NCBI GenBank assembly: GCA_009760855.2
Contig: WPIO01000103.1
Span: 1,382,001-1,446,000, forward strand
DNA: 64,000 bases
Direction: 5' to 3'
Source: Cristatella mucedo
Taxonomy: Eukaryota > Bryozoa > Phylactolaemata > Cristatellidae
The notes beneath the pieces are model-generated. The model was not told the origin of the DNA. It worked only from the letters and a program-made list of their open reading frames with translations, and searched no databases. Each line of letters begins with the position of its first letter. Position 1 is the stretch's first letter. The position numbers were made by a program, and so were the translations under genes. Of this stretch, positions 11,011 through 24,165 are shown in pieces.

Positions 11011-12020
11011 TGCTCTCGTGACTCTGCTATGCTTCCCACTTTCGCTTTATTGCGTGAGACGAAGTCTGTTGGCTACCGAATGCGTACCGAAAGCCGCTTA
11101 GGCTGTGAGTGCACCATTCAAAACTCTACTGCGTAACACCCACATAGTCTATGACTTTGTGGAGTTACAGACGGCGATACATACGGGTAGTGAAGATTGT
11201 TGTCTTGCTCTATTGTCGGCTGCCCACTTTCGTACATTTCAGCTGCTATTACGGCGCTTTAGCCGTGCTTTGAGGTACTGTTTTCACCACTATTTGGTCA
11301 GGCTATGTGCGGTCTATTACACGTTATGCACTGTCTTATTTCCACCTGCCTATGTAGCCAACTTTTCACCAAAGCTGGATTGTTCATGGACGGCTTTCGA
11401 ATGGCTCCCAGCATTTATCTACCCCTCGACTTAGGTGGGCGGATGCAGCGAGCTGACGGCAAATCCAAAGCGGCTTCAAAAGTCAAGCTCTATTGAACTC
11501 CAGGAAACAACGAACGGCATAACGCATAAATTAATCTATGCCAAAACTGCAGCTTCATTCACGCGTTCTGTCAGATTCCTCGTTTAGCGTACATGTTTAC
11601 CTACGATTAACTGGTTATATCCTATAGAGGAGAATGACCAGGGTTTTTCTTTAGATATATTGAGGGGCGCGATACGCGATACATTTCTCTGAAATCTGAG
11701 TCAGTTTCTTTAGCCCATCTCAAAAATTAATTTTAACTTTTATTTTAATCCTTCACTTTAAAATCAATTATTTTAGCTCTAGCCATTTTGGTATGTCTTT
11801 AGTACGCAACCAAGGCGCGCCTTCGCAAATGAAAACTTCCGATGCACTTCCGAGTAATTCGTACCCCTATTTGGCTGCGCAAAAAGTCACGCTGCTCGAA
11901 AAGTCTCTTTGAACCGCGTCCAAAAGAAGAATTGTGAAAATGGTGCAGTTCTCTTATGCCGCTATAGAGAATTTCTCCCATTATTATAAGTAAATACTAG
12001 CAGGTTTAACTGCCTCTTTT
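11011..12020. other. intergenic stretch, nothing recognised
   Basis: AT-rich, with short uncharacteristic open frames (11105-11434, 11799-11981). No domain, RNA gene or repeat could be supported. Confidence 0.4.
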
Positions 12021-12156
12021 CGTGTAGCGACAGAAGAGCCTTTACGGCTATCACCACCGCCCACAGCGGCAATAAAGGATCGCCCACCGCAGGATTCGAA
12101 CCCACGACCTCGGGCAGAGGTCGTGAAAAGCAACTGCCTTACCTAGTGAGCCATTA
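12021..12156 (-). mobile_element. SINE family 2 (tRNA-derived)
   Basis: On the minus strand the head is TGGCTCACTAGGTAAGGC, with A-box character, followed by the B-box GGTTCGAATCC (perfect match to the Pol III consensus). The body is a GATCCTTTATTGCCGC / GGTGGTGATAGCCGTAAAGG / CTCTTCTGTCGCTA block. The same body recurs at 20180-20270 and 59115-59290. The acceptor-stem halves do not pair, so it is a SINE and not a functional tRNA. Confidence 0.8.
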
Positions 12157-13730
12157 ATATTAGGAATCATTTTTGAAAAATGATAGTGAGCTGCGGTAAT
12201 TTTGGTTGCGTCAGCCCAGTCTCCCACTTCAGTCAAACCTATGGGAGACTTTAGCCTTTCACCTCTTGCCCCGGGGCCCTTCCTCCCGAGCCCACTTCCC
12301 ACTGACTCCTCTGAAGCTAGAGCTTCTAGGAAACAGACACATGACGCACACATGGCTGCACAAACTCCCGAAAACTTCAAAGTGCAAAATAATTCAGATT
12401 GCAGTCAGTATCGGAAAGAGCTGTGTGGGGGCGCCTTAGCGAAACTACACGCGTAGTCCTACAACAGACAGCAGAACAATTGAGAAGGAATTACGCAATA
12501 AGTCACGGAGCTCCAAATTTCTACTGACAGCTAGTTCAATGCTCTGTCCGCACTCGTATTCATAATATGCAGCAAGTATTCATGTTTGCACTTTTAGAAC
12601 CTTTAAAAAAGGTCTCCGAGTTCATAGTAAACCAATATAGAATTAGAAGAATGGCAGTGCATGCCGAGGTGGTAGAAATCTTCGAAGTAGAACTCAAGTA
12701 ATGTTAAGTCACTAAAAATTGCTTACTCCGTATCTTAAGTAGATAGAAATTATTGAAAACTAGCCTATACCGGTGGAAAATTATGCAAAACTCCTTTGCT
12801 TTGGATGACGAGCCTGATTCCGCGGACCTTGCTGGTGAGCCCGTCCTATTGAGGGAGATATTGCAGTTCTTTCCTAAAGTACTAGAATCTTTGTAGAATC
12901 ATCCGTTACGTAGACAGAAAAGGACGATGAAGGGGTTGCACGTATTTAACAGCGGTCAAGACGTACACCAACGGTTGAACAGGCCTAGAGTTCAAATGAG
13001 CTCCGATGACTAGGCCCAATCCGAAAGCACAACTGGCTGCCTATCGTGTAGCGGCGGCTTTTAGGCAGCCTGGGCCATGGGTTATTGTAGAATCGGTTCC
13101 TAAAGTACACCTTTCAGGAATCATGAATAATGAATATCATGCATATTCTCACCGATTTAGCTCGCCGCCGTTTCACTTTCGTCGAGTTTCGGCAGTGCTT
13201 CACTGTTGTGCTTCCGGTTGTCGTGGATGTCGCGTATCGAAGGAGTGACCATCAGTGGCTTTAACTGTTTCTTGCTAGAACAGAACCCAGACTGACTCGT
13301 TAGACTGGGCCGCAACGGTTCATAGCCGATCGGGTCGCTTTGAGTTTAGGTGCCGCATAAAGAACAAATGCTGAGTGATTTCTTCACTGTTTTTTTTATC
13401 TCATTTTATCTGCGATAGCTATGCATATAATCTAAGCCCTTATCTTTTTATTCCGAATCCATTCGCATTCAAGTTCGGTACTTTTTCACTTTTGTTAATT
13501 TCTCACTTTTGGTATTTCCATGAAATTGCTTGAGGTCTATTCTCAACCTAAAGCCTTTTTAATCAACCAATTTAACTGGCGATAATATATGTATGGCCGT
13601 AGTTCTCTTTCATTGGAACTTTCATGTGATCAAATAATAACTTCCGCTGTGTCAGATGCGGTAATTTGATCAGGATTTACATCCGAAATGATGAGCGGCA
13701 ATATGCACTGCAATTAAATGCCGCACTGGT
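12157..13730. other. intergenic stretch, nothing recognised
   Basis: No gene, RNA or transposon could be supported. Small frames at 12202-12456 and 13006-13248 lack recognisable motifs. Confidence 0.4.
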
Positions 13731-13870
13731 TTGACCCAGTGGCAAATGTGCTCAGCCAGATCAAGGTCTGGCTGAGGTCGTGGGCTCGAGCCCCGTGGCA
13801 TATGTGAAGCGCCTGATTAGAGATATTAGGTGCTCTTAGGGGCGCTATACAAATGAAATACATTTTTTCA
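13731..13870 (+). mobile_element. SINE family 1
   Basis: Begins near TTTGACCCAGTGGCAAATG (A-box like), continues CAAGGTCTGGCTGAGGTCGT and GGGCTCGAGCCCC (B-box like), and ends GTGCTCTTAGGGGCGCTA, TACAAATGAAA and a T-rich tail. Confidence 0.8.
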
Positions 13871-14400
13871 TATAATGTATTTTTACAAGCATAAGTCGCA
13901 CTTTTTCTAATTTTTTGAAAAAAATAAACATTGCAATAAACACTGCAAGTCAAATAACGTCGAAATTGAAAAACTAATCCTTGCCCACGTATCTAGTCTG
14001 CTCAACTTCTTTATAGAGGATTAACTAGTTAAAACTACACTTTACTTTAGCTGACCATAAACCCTAAAATTGCGAGTTTCAAACATGCTGGGTGGAACTG
14101 AAGCTGATGAAATCTATGAGAAAAGTGATGAGTCAGGCGTTGACAATGTTGCAGAGGACAATGAAGATATAAGCAGTGATACTGATGACGAGTTTCTTGT
14201 TAATGTGATAATTAAAGTAAACTTAAATTGATAAAAAATGAGCTACATATTCAGTGATAATATTTTTATATAAAACGTTTTTCAAAAAATTGTGTCCATA
14301 AATTTAGGGTGCGGCTAATACTTGGGTGCGACTTAAAATCATAAAAATACGATAATGGCGCTTGGGATTCAAAGAGATCTCTTTTTGTATCTGATAGAAA
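13871..14400. other. intergenic AT-rich stretch
   Basis: AT-rich sequence with many short homopolymer runs; no feature supported. Confidence 0.4.
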
Positions 14401-14404
14401 ACGC

Positions 14405-15245
14405 AGGTGTCCTGTTCCGAAGTGACCTTTCACTAGATGTAGATGACCACATCAGCTTCTGAGACAACTCGGCCTACTTTTAGCTGCATAAAATTGCTCA
14501 GATTTGGGCTTGCTTAGACAGGGATACTATTTCAAAATTGGTCCATGCATTTGTGACATCCCGTCTTGACTTCTGTAACTCACTGTTTGCTGATCTACCA
14601 GCCTGTGCAGTCAGGCGCTTACAGCTGGTGCAAAACTCAGCAGCTAGGCTTGTCTGTCGTGAGCGTCGCAGTTGCCACATTACATCACTTCTCACCGACC
14701 GGCACTGGCTCCCAGTCAAGCAGCGTATTGACTTTTTAAAGGTCTGCTTCTCACTTTTAGATTCCTACATTCTCTGGCTCTAGCCTACCTATCAGAACTA
14801 CTTCCGCACCAGGCCAAGCATCGTATTACCCGTTTTTCTGACTCAAATCGTTTAGCTATGCCTCATATGAATTGCAAATCCTTTGGCGACAGTGCCATTG
14901 GTGCGTGTGCTACCAAAGCAAGCCACTACCGACTGACTTCACGACATCCCCTGACTTGACGGTATTTAAAAAGAAGCAAAAACGCACAATCCTCCAGAAT
15001 TTAGTGAGTCCTTGTGATTCGTCAGTATTTGCTTATGCATGCTGACAGTGAACGTACTATCGATTACCAAATGTTCAATGTAGACATTATGCGTGTCAAT
15101 TATAATCATGTCGTGCTTGATGACATTGTGCATGTTACCACTAACCATTTGGTCACGCTTTCTTTACAGCCTATGTAGAGTGCCCAGAAAAATATTAAGT
15201 TCTCTTTGATGGCACTACATAAGTGTAATATTATTATTATTATAG
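14405..15245 (+). mobile_element. L2-like LINE, 5'-truncated
   Basis: Starts within the SDLSLD..DDHIS motif of the RT C-terminal region, includes the open piece 14538-14783 (VTSRLDFCNSLFADLPACAVRR type), and ends with the L2 3' UTR and an ATT run at about 15229-15243. Many indels downstream of 14780. Confidence 0.8.
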
Positions 15246-17435
15246 GGCGTGAAGATGAGCATGACCTTTCCTAAGCATAAAAACTTGGAAAAAGCCAAAA
15301 GCTCGCTAGTCACTGAATCTAAGGCAGCTGTTACTCGAAATGCGGAAATAGCGTCCCCCCCCCGCCCCCGCCTTCCGGAGCCTGAAAGGATCCGTCCAGC
15401 GATGCAGAGCCTGAACCTCTGACCTTTGGCCTATGGCATTGAAACTACTTCAGTTTATTTCTTTTTTACAATAGCGTGTTTCACGGACAAAATTTTTTCT
15501 GAGAAGATGCGAACTCGAGTAAAGATTGCATGCTAAGTTTTTCACGTCATTGCTATGTCTCTCTGCCTCTCATCGAGCAATTGGATGCTAATCTAAGCCT
15601 GGCAGGTCCCAAAGGGTACTGCTTGCTACTTAAAAATTCAGCAGCTGTCAGATGCTGCGACTAGAACGAACTCCTTTGCAGCCCGATCGCTGAGCTCGGC
15701 GCAAGAGCTGGCTTTGGCTTGTAGGGAAAGCAACTCAGTCACCCAGAAGCTCGCTATCTGAGGTCACATGAAGGCCGAGCAAAGCTGACTCTCGAAACTC
15801 GCATAGACGCTGCCCTCTGTCGGTCTAGTTATCAGAGCGCTCGGCTACCGCTCACTTCATCTTATCTGGATTTCTCGCACCAGCGACATAAATCTATTCC
15901 TCCTGGCTGTGGGCAGTAAGTTGAAGGAAGAGGCCAGGCAAAAAGCGTCGCGCCGCTCAAGCTATGGATGCATTTGATCTCGTATGATGAACTGGACTTG
16001 GTCAATCAACCTCGCTAGTGTGGGAAATACCTGCAAATGGAGAGAAGCGAGAGCAAAGATGTATGCTGAAGGCGCGTTGGCCTCGCATTCAAACTTTGAC
16101 TTTTGTTGGGTTGTGTCTATATGAGAGCTTTTCTGCTGCCAAAAAATTGTACTCCTTTGTACCCTGCGTAATCGTGTCACTCTAGCGAGATGCTGCAGCC
16201 TCACGAGGCTGTGCGAAAGGCAAGCGTGGACTTAGCCAGGGGATGGCGCGATGAAACAAAGTGCCACGTGCACGCGCTCGAGTTAGAAAATCAACTGAAA
16301 TAAAGACAGATAAATCCTTGTGAACATCTTGCTTTGTATGGACCCACTTGCACGAATTTACATTCAATTTGAAAATTGAAGATCGTGCATATAACCGCGT
16401 AGCCGCGTAAAGGCTCAGCGGCAACGACTCTCCGGCCGGCAGGCCATCGAAAGACCGCTTAAGATTGACTGTACTGGTCAAACGATTCATTATTTTATTC
16501 GTTCCACTAATACGTAATCCCCGCAGCGTTTAATGCAGAGTTAAACAAAGTGTTGATTATGGTATAGCAACATACGCAAACTAGCAAACTATTTAGTTAT
16601 CTCCCCGGGTTTTTGAGATTGCTCTCATTATAGCTATACCCTCGTTGTAGTACTATGAATATGCCAAAAGTGTAACGTCGGTGACTTGAGTGTTTACGGA
16701 CGGACGGATTTACATTTGAAATTATGTATGCTGAAATGTTGATTCTAATGAATACTAACGGTAGCTGTTGAAAGCGCACTTGGCGATTTGGGTGCGTTTA
16801 CTTTTTACCTTTGACCTGCTCGAACCAGTTGTTCGTCATGAAGCGCAGCCATTAAAAACGTGCTTCGAAGCGGCTTCTGCATTGAATTCCCTACATGCAC
16901 AGCTCTCGTGCGAGGGATAGTTTTCACAGACAAAGTCACAAATACCGGAGAAGCTAAGGCGAATGAAGCGCACGACGCCAATGAGTCGCAGCTGCATTGA
17001 TCAATACGCGCGGGCATGCCAGCACTAGCGAAGAACGACAGCGAAGAATGAACATCGCCAGTACTTCAATGCAGCGACTCCACGTCTTCAACGTAGGCTA
17101 ATCTTGTCTGGTCTATTTCATAGCCAGTGCGATGCACAAGTATACAGCACAAACCTTTGCGTACAGCTCAATGGTTCCAAAGCACGACTGTCTCGCTCGA
17201 AGCCCAGAGCACACCTGACGAGTTATTACATGTGGCACTTTTGGTACATATATATGCTGCAATTCATTGACCACTAAAAATGTCTTTGGCTGTCATGCTC
17301 TGGCCGAACAAGCGCTCCAGCGTTTCGTTGCCGATTATGCGATCATATTGATCTCCTCAGTTGTGAATTCAACTCGAGTCGTCAGTGGTCCGGCCTGCAG
17401 TGTCGTACGTGCACCGAATGCCGGTCAGGCTTTCG
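15246..17435. other. intergenic stretch, nothing recognised
   Basis: No gene or repeat recognised apart from a C-run near 15355-15368. Frames such as 16182-16490 (-) and 16805-17017 (-) are short and featureless. Confidence 0.4.
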
Positions 17436-18535
17436 AGTAATAATAATAGTAATAATAATGCACTTGATAAAGCGCCCTCAGAGAACTTAATCTCTCTCTA
17501 GGCGCTTTACATTTGCTGTAAAGTGAAATGCAATTGAATGGTAAGTAAAATCATGCTTGAAAAAACAAACGAAATGAATAACATGGTTAGGGGTGACATG
17601 CACACGGTCAGCATGTAAATGTGGTTAGTGGCAGCATGCACAGTGTCAGCACGCATAAGCACGTGAAGAACGAATCACAGGGACCCACTAAATGCTGTCC
17701 TAAATAGGTGTGTGTTTTAGGTTCCTTTTAAATGTGGTCAGGTCAGGGGATGTTCTGACGCAGGTCGGGAGGGAGTTCCAGGCTTTGGGAGCATACGAGC
17801 TGAATGCACGGTCTCCAAAGGATTTAAGGTTTGTACGAGGTATTTCCAGACTGCTGGATTCCGAAAAGCGGGTGGTACGATGCTTGGCCTGATGGGGTAG
17901 TATATCTGACAGATAGGCTGGAGCCATAGAATGAAGGGACCTAAAAGTGAGCGACAAAACCTTGAAGTCAATCCGTTGCTTGACTGGTAGCCAGTGCAGG
18001 TCGGCGAGAAGGGGAGTAATGTGGCAACTGCGACGCTCACGGCAGACAAGCCTAGCTGCCGAGTTTTGCACCAGCTGCAATCGCCTGATCGCACATGCTG
18101 GTAGGCCAGTAAGCAGTGAGTTGCAGAAGTCGAGACGGGATGTCATGAATGCATGGAACAACTTGGACGTGGAATCCTTATCTAAACAAGCCCGAATTTT
18201 AGCAATGTTATGAAGCTGAAAATAGGCGGATTTGACTGTGGAGCTGATGTGGTCGTCTAACGAGAGGTCGCTTTGGAATATGACACCTAGATTTCGAGCT
18301 GATTCAACTGGAGATATGCTGGCAGAGCCAATTTTGAGAGTCAGCCTGTCCAATCTCTGGATCACACTGGGTTTGCCCGTAACTAGTAAGTTAGTTTTGT
18401 CATCGTTAAGTTTTAGAAAATTTGCTGCCATACATGTGCGGATGTCATCAATGCATGCAGCTAGTGAGTTTAGAGAATTTGAGGTGCTCGAAGGCTGGGA
18501 GGGATCAAAGCAAAGGTACAAGTACGCGGCAGAAA
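17436..18535 (-). mobile_element. young L2-like LINE copy, 5'-truncated
   Basis: The minus strand carries, from about 18535 down, the RT segment YLYLCFDPSQPSSTSNS, the thumb, the C-terminal domain, the 3' UTR and an (ATT)n tail at 17436-17459. The coding part is open without a stop or frameshift and is nearly identical to 56881-57960, so this copy is recent. Confidence 0.88.
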
Positions 18536-18719
18536 GCTCTCCAGCGTAACGCAAGCTTAGTCCTTGTGGCTTTGTCGATCTACAGACGGCGAAACGTTCC
18601 ATTACATTCCTGTCAGTTTCGCTACCACGAGGACGGCTGCCTTTCACAGGGGACGCGCTGCTGCACAGCAACATGAAATATGCGAACCGCGAATTCCTGA
18701 GTACATTCCGATCCCTCAA
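17700..18719 (-). CDS. open LINE ORF2 fragment with chance upstream extension
   Basis: 339-residue frame. Roughly the last 270 residues are the C-terminal part of an L2-type ORF2, starting just before YLYLCFDPSQP and running through KIRACLDKDSTSKL, FVTSRLDFCNSLL-like, LLADLHWLPVKQRIDFK and WNSLPTCVRTSPDLTTFK. The first about 65 residues match no LINE part and come from the flank. The catalytic YADD half is absent, so this cannot be an active reverse transcriptase. It is annotated as transposon remnant, not a host gene. Confidence 0.6.
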   Translation of the reverse strand: MRDRNVLRNSRFAYFMLLCSSASPVKGSRPRGSETDRNVMERFAVCRSTKPQGLSLRYAGELSAAYLYLCFDPSQPSSTSNSLNSLAACIDDIRTCMAANFLKLNDDKTNLLVTGKPSVIQRLDRLTLKIGSASISPVESARNLGVIFQSDLSLDDHISSTVKSAYFQLHNIAKIRACLDKDSTSKLFHAFMTSRLDFCNSLLTGLPACAIRRLQLVQNSAARLVCRERRSCHITPLLADLHWLPVKQRIDFKVLSLTFRSLHSMAPAYLSDILPHQAKHRTTRFSESSSLEIPRTNLKSFGDRAFSSYAPKAWNSLPTCVRTSPDLTTFKRNLKHTPI

Positions 18720-20179
18720 ACTCTCGATGAGCTATATCCAGCTTTCAGCGAGCGACCGAGCATGCCAAACCGTGCAACCGTTTGCACAGCGACGCGAAGA
18801 ATACTGACGAGCGAGCCAATCGAGGGGCCGCGTCAGTCGTATTCACGTCGGTGGAAAAAAGACACGCGGAAATTTTTGGTTCAAGAAGGTTGAGGGCAAA
18901 GAGAAAGCAGCATTTTTACAGATTAATTTTCTTTAAGTCTAGATCTTAAAGCTAGACACCCTGGAAAGGCAAGCTCGCTTGCTTCGCCACTGTCCTCTTC
19001 CGCCTGAGAGCGAGGCAGACAGGTGTGACACGGTGCGACACGGTGCGACACGGACACCTGAGATCTCGCCACCGGAGATCCGGGCATGATGTTTTGCAGC
19101 GAGATATTATTTTTCCGACTTTCGCTTCAGCCCCTCCCACGATTAGCCGACCTCCGAGCCTCTTCGGCGTGCGCTAACACCACTCGCTGCTGAGGCTTCC
19201 AGATGCTTCCGGTCGTTTAGTCGTCCTTTCCCCGCAAAGTAACTGGAAATACGTTTGCCAATCGGGCCTTCAGTTTGTATCCATCGAAGCTCGAGAGCTC
19301 GCTTCCGGCTACCGGCACTCCTTGCGCCACCGCCGACTTCACAGCGTCAATATCTCTCGATTAAAGAAGCATCTGCTCCGCTCAGCTGTCCCTGCTCCTC
19401 GGTGAACTTGGAACTTTTCCCGTTCACTTAGCTTGCTTTAGAGTTTGCGCGATTAGGCGCATGCTACTAACCGTGGAGCCTCCTAAGCGGTGGCTCCGAG
19501 TGGCTTGCTGTATGCTTTTACAACTCTACATCTTTTCTAAGCATGATACCGGCGCGCTTTGGTACGCTTGGCTACGCAGGATACCCTGCTTGTCCAAAAT
19601 TCTTGGTGACTGCTTCTCGTTCAGAGATTTTAAAAGGCCTGAATGGAGATTCAGTTTTCATGTGGCTCTATGCAAAAGACAAGCATTTCTATTGTTATTA
19701 TTATTGTGATTTTTAATACTAAACATAAACGGCAGGCCCCAGTGCATGCACGACAGGCGGAAAAAACCTGACCCATGTCCGTCGGAGACTTTAATTTAAA
19801 TTCTACGACCGCGTAAGTTAGACGACCCTAAAGTTTTGCTAAAAACGACGGGGACCGAAGAAAGTAAAAAGAGGCATTCGGATTACGACAGCATTAACAC
19901 TGGCCTATATCCTTGTCATCGATTTTCAGAGAGAGCGCCAGGCAGGTCATAAATATTCAAAATGTTCTCGCTCTACTATTGGCACACTGAAGGAAAGGGA
20001 AGACAATCGTGAATTTTGATGCAGCTTCAAGTTGCTCATAAATTGACGACGTAATTGAGAGCAATTATAGGGACGATAGTGGGCTGGTCAAAAATAAAAA
20101 TTGGTTTGCTGCTCAGGAAAAGCCCGGGTCCCCAAGAGGTAATATGCTCGCTCTTCGACACGAATCTGCAGTAGGGAAT

Positions 20180-20270
20180 CCTTTATTGTTCACTGCATGC
20201 GGTGGCGATAGCCGTTAAGGCTCTTCTGCCGCTCTATAAATGAGGCTTTTAAATCAGCTAAGCATTTAGG
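20180..20270 (+). mobile_element. SINE family 2, 3' part only
   Basis: The block CCTTTATTG..GCGGTGGCGATAGCCGTTAAGGC, TCTTCTGCCGCTCTATAAATG and TTTTAAATCAGCTAAGCATTTA matches the 3' body of the copies at 12021-12156 and 59115-59290; the tRNA head is missing. Confidence 0.65.
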
Positions 20271-21558
20271 AAGGCCTCGCGGACAGCAATTGAACTGACT
20301 TCCACGCGTACAGCCACTTGGCAAGACAGCGAGAACAGCAATGAACTGGGAGAATCCAAGCTAAACCATTTATTATTATGTGTTAACGGTCGAAAAACTC
20401 TTAACCTGACGAGGAAATATCTGGTTGCAGCTCCTTGAGGTACGGGTGATGAAGGCCGACTCCTAAACAAAGCAGCGACAATTTTCAAGTTACTTTGGAC
20501 TGATACTTTCTAAGCGATTTTCTATTATAGTATGTATCACAATTTGTGTTCCTAGATAGTAAATTTCCTTTGCTAATTGCTTGTGCCTCTTACAAATAAA
20601 AAATGCTATTTATTCCCTACAAACTTTGCCTTTTGACCAGTACAGTCATTAACTAGAAATTAACCACTTTTTATGCGCAAAACTGACAAATTCGCGTCTA
20701 GTGGCTAACACTTAATCAAAAAGGGCAGCAAAAGAATAAAAGGCGTGTATTGACTATGACTTGATAAAAAAAATGACCGCTCAAATGGGTTCAGAAATGA
20801 GTAGATGCTCTATATTTGCGTCCGTACTGCAATTTGCTGTCTAGAATAAGTCCTCAAACATGACCCCATCATGCTTTCATTTTTCTGTCGTCGGTAAGAC
20901 GTTTGAAGTCCAGTATATCCTACTGAAAGGGCCTTGCTCCTCCTCTGAGTAAGCTCCGACGTTCTCCTTGAATTCATCCCGATGAGCGTAAAGGATGTCG
21001 ACTTCGAGGGACATTCTGCTTTACATTTGGACATATTTTTGCACACAAGAGCCCGAACCAGCTGCTTGTTATTTTTAGCCTTGCAATAATAAGAAGCAGC
21101 TGCCCAGAAAGTAGTCGTGAACCTCAGCAACGAAACTTTTTCACGCCGTTTTCTCTGATTTATTCAGCTCCTGAGAGAATTCGTCACTTTCTAGTATTGA
21201 CTTGATCTTTTATACGAAACAGTTATCAGTTTAGACCACTGTCGCCGACAAAGCTGTCGAAAAGTATCTTAAAAGTGGCCGTGAAGTTGTGCTCGATGAC
21301 GCATAACTTGACGCCCAGTGGCAGCCTAAGCACTTTTACGATGGATGGTCTACTACTGACTCGGACTTGATGCTGTTCTCCCATATATATATAGAGAATT
21401 CGGTCCGCTGTGGCTGGCCAGTCTTCTTTGCGATATTCCGCCTTAGTGCATCTTTGCTGCCTCATAGGCAAAGAAAGCAAGAAACCTGATGAAACCACAT
21501 TCGAATCTCTTCAGGAATGACACCACTTCGATGAATCCCATGACCCGTCAGCCATAAT

Positions 21559-21616
21559 CGCCATTAAGAGAGATCGCCATTAAGAGAGATCGCCATTAAG
21601 AGAGATCGCCATTAAT
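21559..21616. repeat. 16-bp tandem repeat, about 3.6 units
   Basis: Unit CGCCATTAAGAGAGAT starts at 21559, 21575 and 21591, with a partial unit from 21607. Units are identical, so the array is recent. Confidence 0.9.
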
Positions 21617-22165
21617 CAGGGAGCTCAGCAACGTCTGGACACAGAGGTGCAGCTCTCATTGATGTGCACAGAGTAAGCCACAGTGAGAGAGAGATTTGTG
21701 TCTGTTCCAGTTATGAAGCGGCGCGGCAATGAGGCTCCTGGATTTCTGTGACCAGGCGACACTCATTCGGTTACAGATGAGTCCTGTAGCCTCGAATAGA
21801 CCGGCCGCATTGCTGCTGAAGTATAGCCCATTGGGCCGATTAAAGAAGAAATGTGGTGCCGCTTTCTCTGATGTTTTACTTTCACACTTTCATCCTTCAA
21901 GTTGCACTCAAATAGCCTTGATGTTTAAGCGCAGCGTAGGACTTCATAAGACCGAGATCTCTGATCAGACCATTGAGGTCTTTCTGGTTGTGGAAGTCTG
22001 GCCTTCTCTCCTCAGCAGCATCTATGAAATTAATCTGGATCTGCAATATCTTCCTCTCTGACTAACTTACTGTTCTCTCCCAAAGACTCCTCCCCAGAGG
22101 GTGGTTCGGGGAGCTCAGAGCAGTGTGATACTGGAGCGATTGAAGGAACGCTTTTCTACATGATG

Positions 22166-22226
22166 GCATCTATTTATCACAGCATTAAGTTCTCTTGGGG
22201 CGCTATACAAATGAATTATATATATA
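22166..22226 (+). mobile_element. SINE/LINE shared 3' tail fragment
   Basis: TTAAGTTCTCTTGGGGCGCT and ATACAAATGAATTATATA match the 3' end of SINE family 1; the head is absent. Confidence 0.5.
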
Positions 22227-22227
22227 C

Positions 22228-22411
22228 GCTGAGCCTGTGCATGTCACCTTTAAGTATTTAAGTATGCTATGCTTGTTGTTATTCAGTCGCTAACACTAAC
22301 CATTCGACCATGCTTCTTTTGTAGCACCTTTAAAGTTTCCAGTAAGAGATTAAGTTACCTGGTGGCACTAAAACGTAGTATTGTTATCATTATTATTATT
22401 ATTATTATTAT
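22228..22411 (+). mobile_element. L2-like LINE 3' UTR fragment
   Basis: CTGAGCCTGTGCATGTCACC followed by the L2 3' UTR order and an (ATT)n tail at about 22388-22411. No coding sequence. Confidence 0.7.
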
Positions 22412-22617
22412 GGAAGGCGTTCCCCTGCCACTTTGACGTTTGAAAGGGTCCAGCACATCTACAAGTAGCAGTGCCTTGCGTGGTCAGTCGGTTCGTGCCA
22501 AATTGTTGGGATAGAAATCTTCACGGCACTCATTTCTCCATTGTGCTAGCCTGAAAAATGCCAGGATGATATAACTTTGGAAATGATATTCCACGCATTC
22601 CCTAATATTTTACAAGA

Positions 22618-22831
22618 AAACTGACACTGTGCATGCTGCCACTAACCACATTTGCATGCTGACCCTGTGCATGTCACCCCTAACCATGTTATTCGTTTTG
22701 TTTGTTTATCAAGCATGATTGTACTCACCATTCAATTGCATTTCCCTTTGCAGCAAATGTAAAGTGCCTAGAGAGAGATTATGTTCTCTGAGGGCGCTTT
22801 ATCAAGTGCATTATTATTATTATTATATTAT
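22618..22831 (+). mobile_element. L2-like LINE 3' UTR fragment
   Basis: Starts CTGACACTGTGCATGCTGCC and runs through TTTGCAGCAAATGTAAAGTG and GAGGGCGCTTTATCAAGTGC to an ATT run. Matches the 3' UTR of the longer LINE copies at 9765-9965 and 57080-56888; extreme 5' truncation. Confidence 0.8.
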
Positions 22832-23441
22832 TAAGAAACTCCATAGCGATCAGCAGCAGTTGTTCACCTTACGTCCGAGAGTTCTCTTGTAGCGTTTGCA
22901 TGTGAAATGAGGGGCCTCGGGTTTGTCTCGATCAACGGCAGGCATGATGAAGCAGACTTTTATGTTCGACACACCTTATAAGATGATTTCACGTGGTAAG
23001 TTTTCGTTTTTGTCTTGATAAATTGTCCGCACACGCAGCAGAATGCCTCTGCTTAGTGCAAGCAACCTCTGTCTGTCATGTCCATAAAGTATGGCTATTC
23101 AACATTCTGCTACTCGGCAATACCATCAAATAAAATGGTATGTTAAGGCACGTGTACAGTTGCACTCCATGGATACTAGTGTAAAGTACTACGTCTATCT
23201 GTTTCGGCGCCATCAACCACGCAGCAATGCGAGGGTAGCTAGTGAAGCTTTTGGGCTTGGCCGAAGGGGCCGTCACTGTGAGGTGGCTATTCGGCCCGCC
23301 CGTTTAGTTTACCACTGCTATCAATCTGCAGTGGGCCCGCCCCGGCGAACCCAATACCGTAGACCCAGTATGTCGGGCCGGCCTACCTACAACACACGCT
23401 CGCGCGCGAACGCGCACGCGAGCACACACACACACATACAC

Positions 23442-23699
<258 letters not shown>

Positions 23700-23997
23700 A
23701 GCCACTGCTCGGCGCTCTGTTCCTCAATAAAACTGAGTAAATTCAAATGTGTATTTTTTAACGGTACTTCGCCCTAAGAACACGACACCATCTAATCCTC
23801 GATAATTCAGCAAGCGGTAATGTAGGGGCTGGCGTCCACCGGCGGCGGGGCGACGAGGAAAAACGATGAACTATGCCCTCACAGGCGAGTTTTGGGCAGG
23901 ACAACGACGGCTGTATTAAACTCAGGCCACGCAAGCGGGGCGAATGCACATATTGATGTAGTAGCCGTCGTGTAAGTAGCTCCGAAGCGCGAGGAGA

Positions 23998-24047
23998 GAT
24001 GAGAGAGAGGGAGGGAGAGGGAGAGAGAACGAGAGAGAAGGAGAGTT

Positions 24048-24104
<57 letters not shown>

Positions 24105-24165
24105 TATATATATATATGAGAAAGGGAGACACAGAGAGAGAAAGAGAGAGAGAGAGAGAGGAGGA
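23998..24165. repeat. (GA)n microsatellite with embedded (TA)n
   Basis: GA-rich run with a pure block near 24050-24101, then TATATATATA (about 24102-24117), then more GA. Confidence 0.9.

Larger units (their letters stand above)
18536..22165. other. intergenic stretch with little recognisable content
   Basis: No host gene found. Contains a SINE family 2 body at about 20180-20270 and a 16-bp tandem repeat at 21559-21616. Frames such as 20810-21130 (-) and 21729-22061 (+) show no domain. Confidence 0.4.

Noticed and set aside
17700-18719. 339-residue frame as a host gene
   Set aside because: About 270 residues are LINE ORF2 C-terminus; the rest is flank read through by chance.
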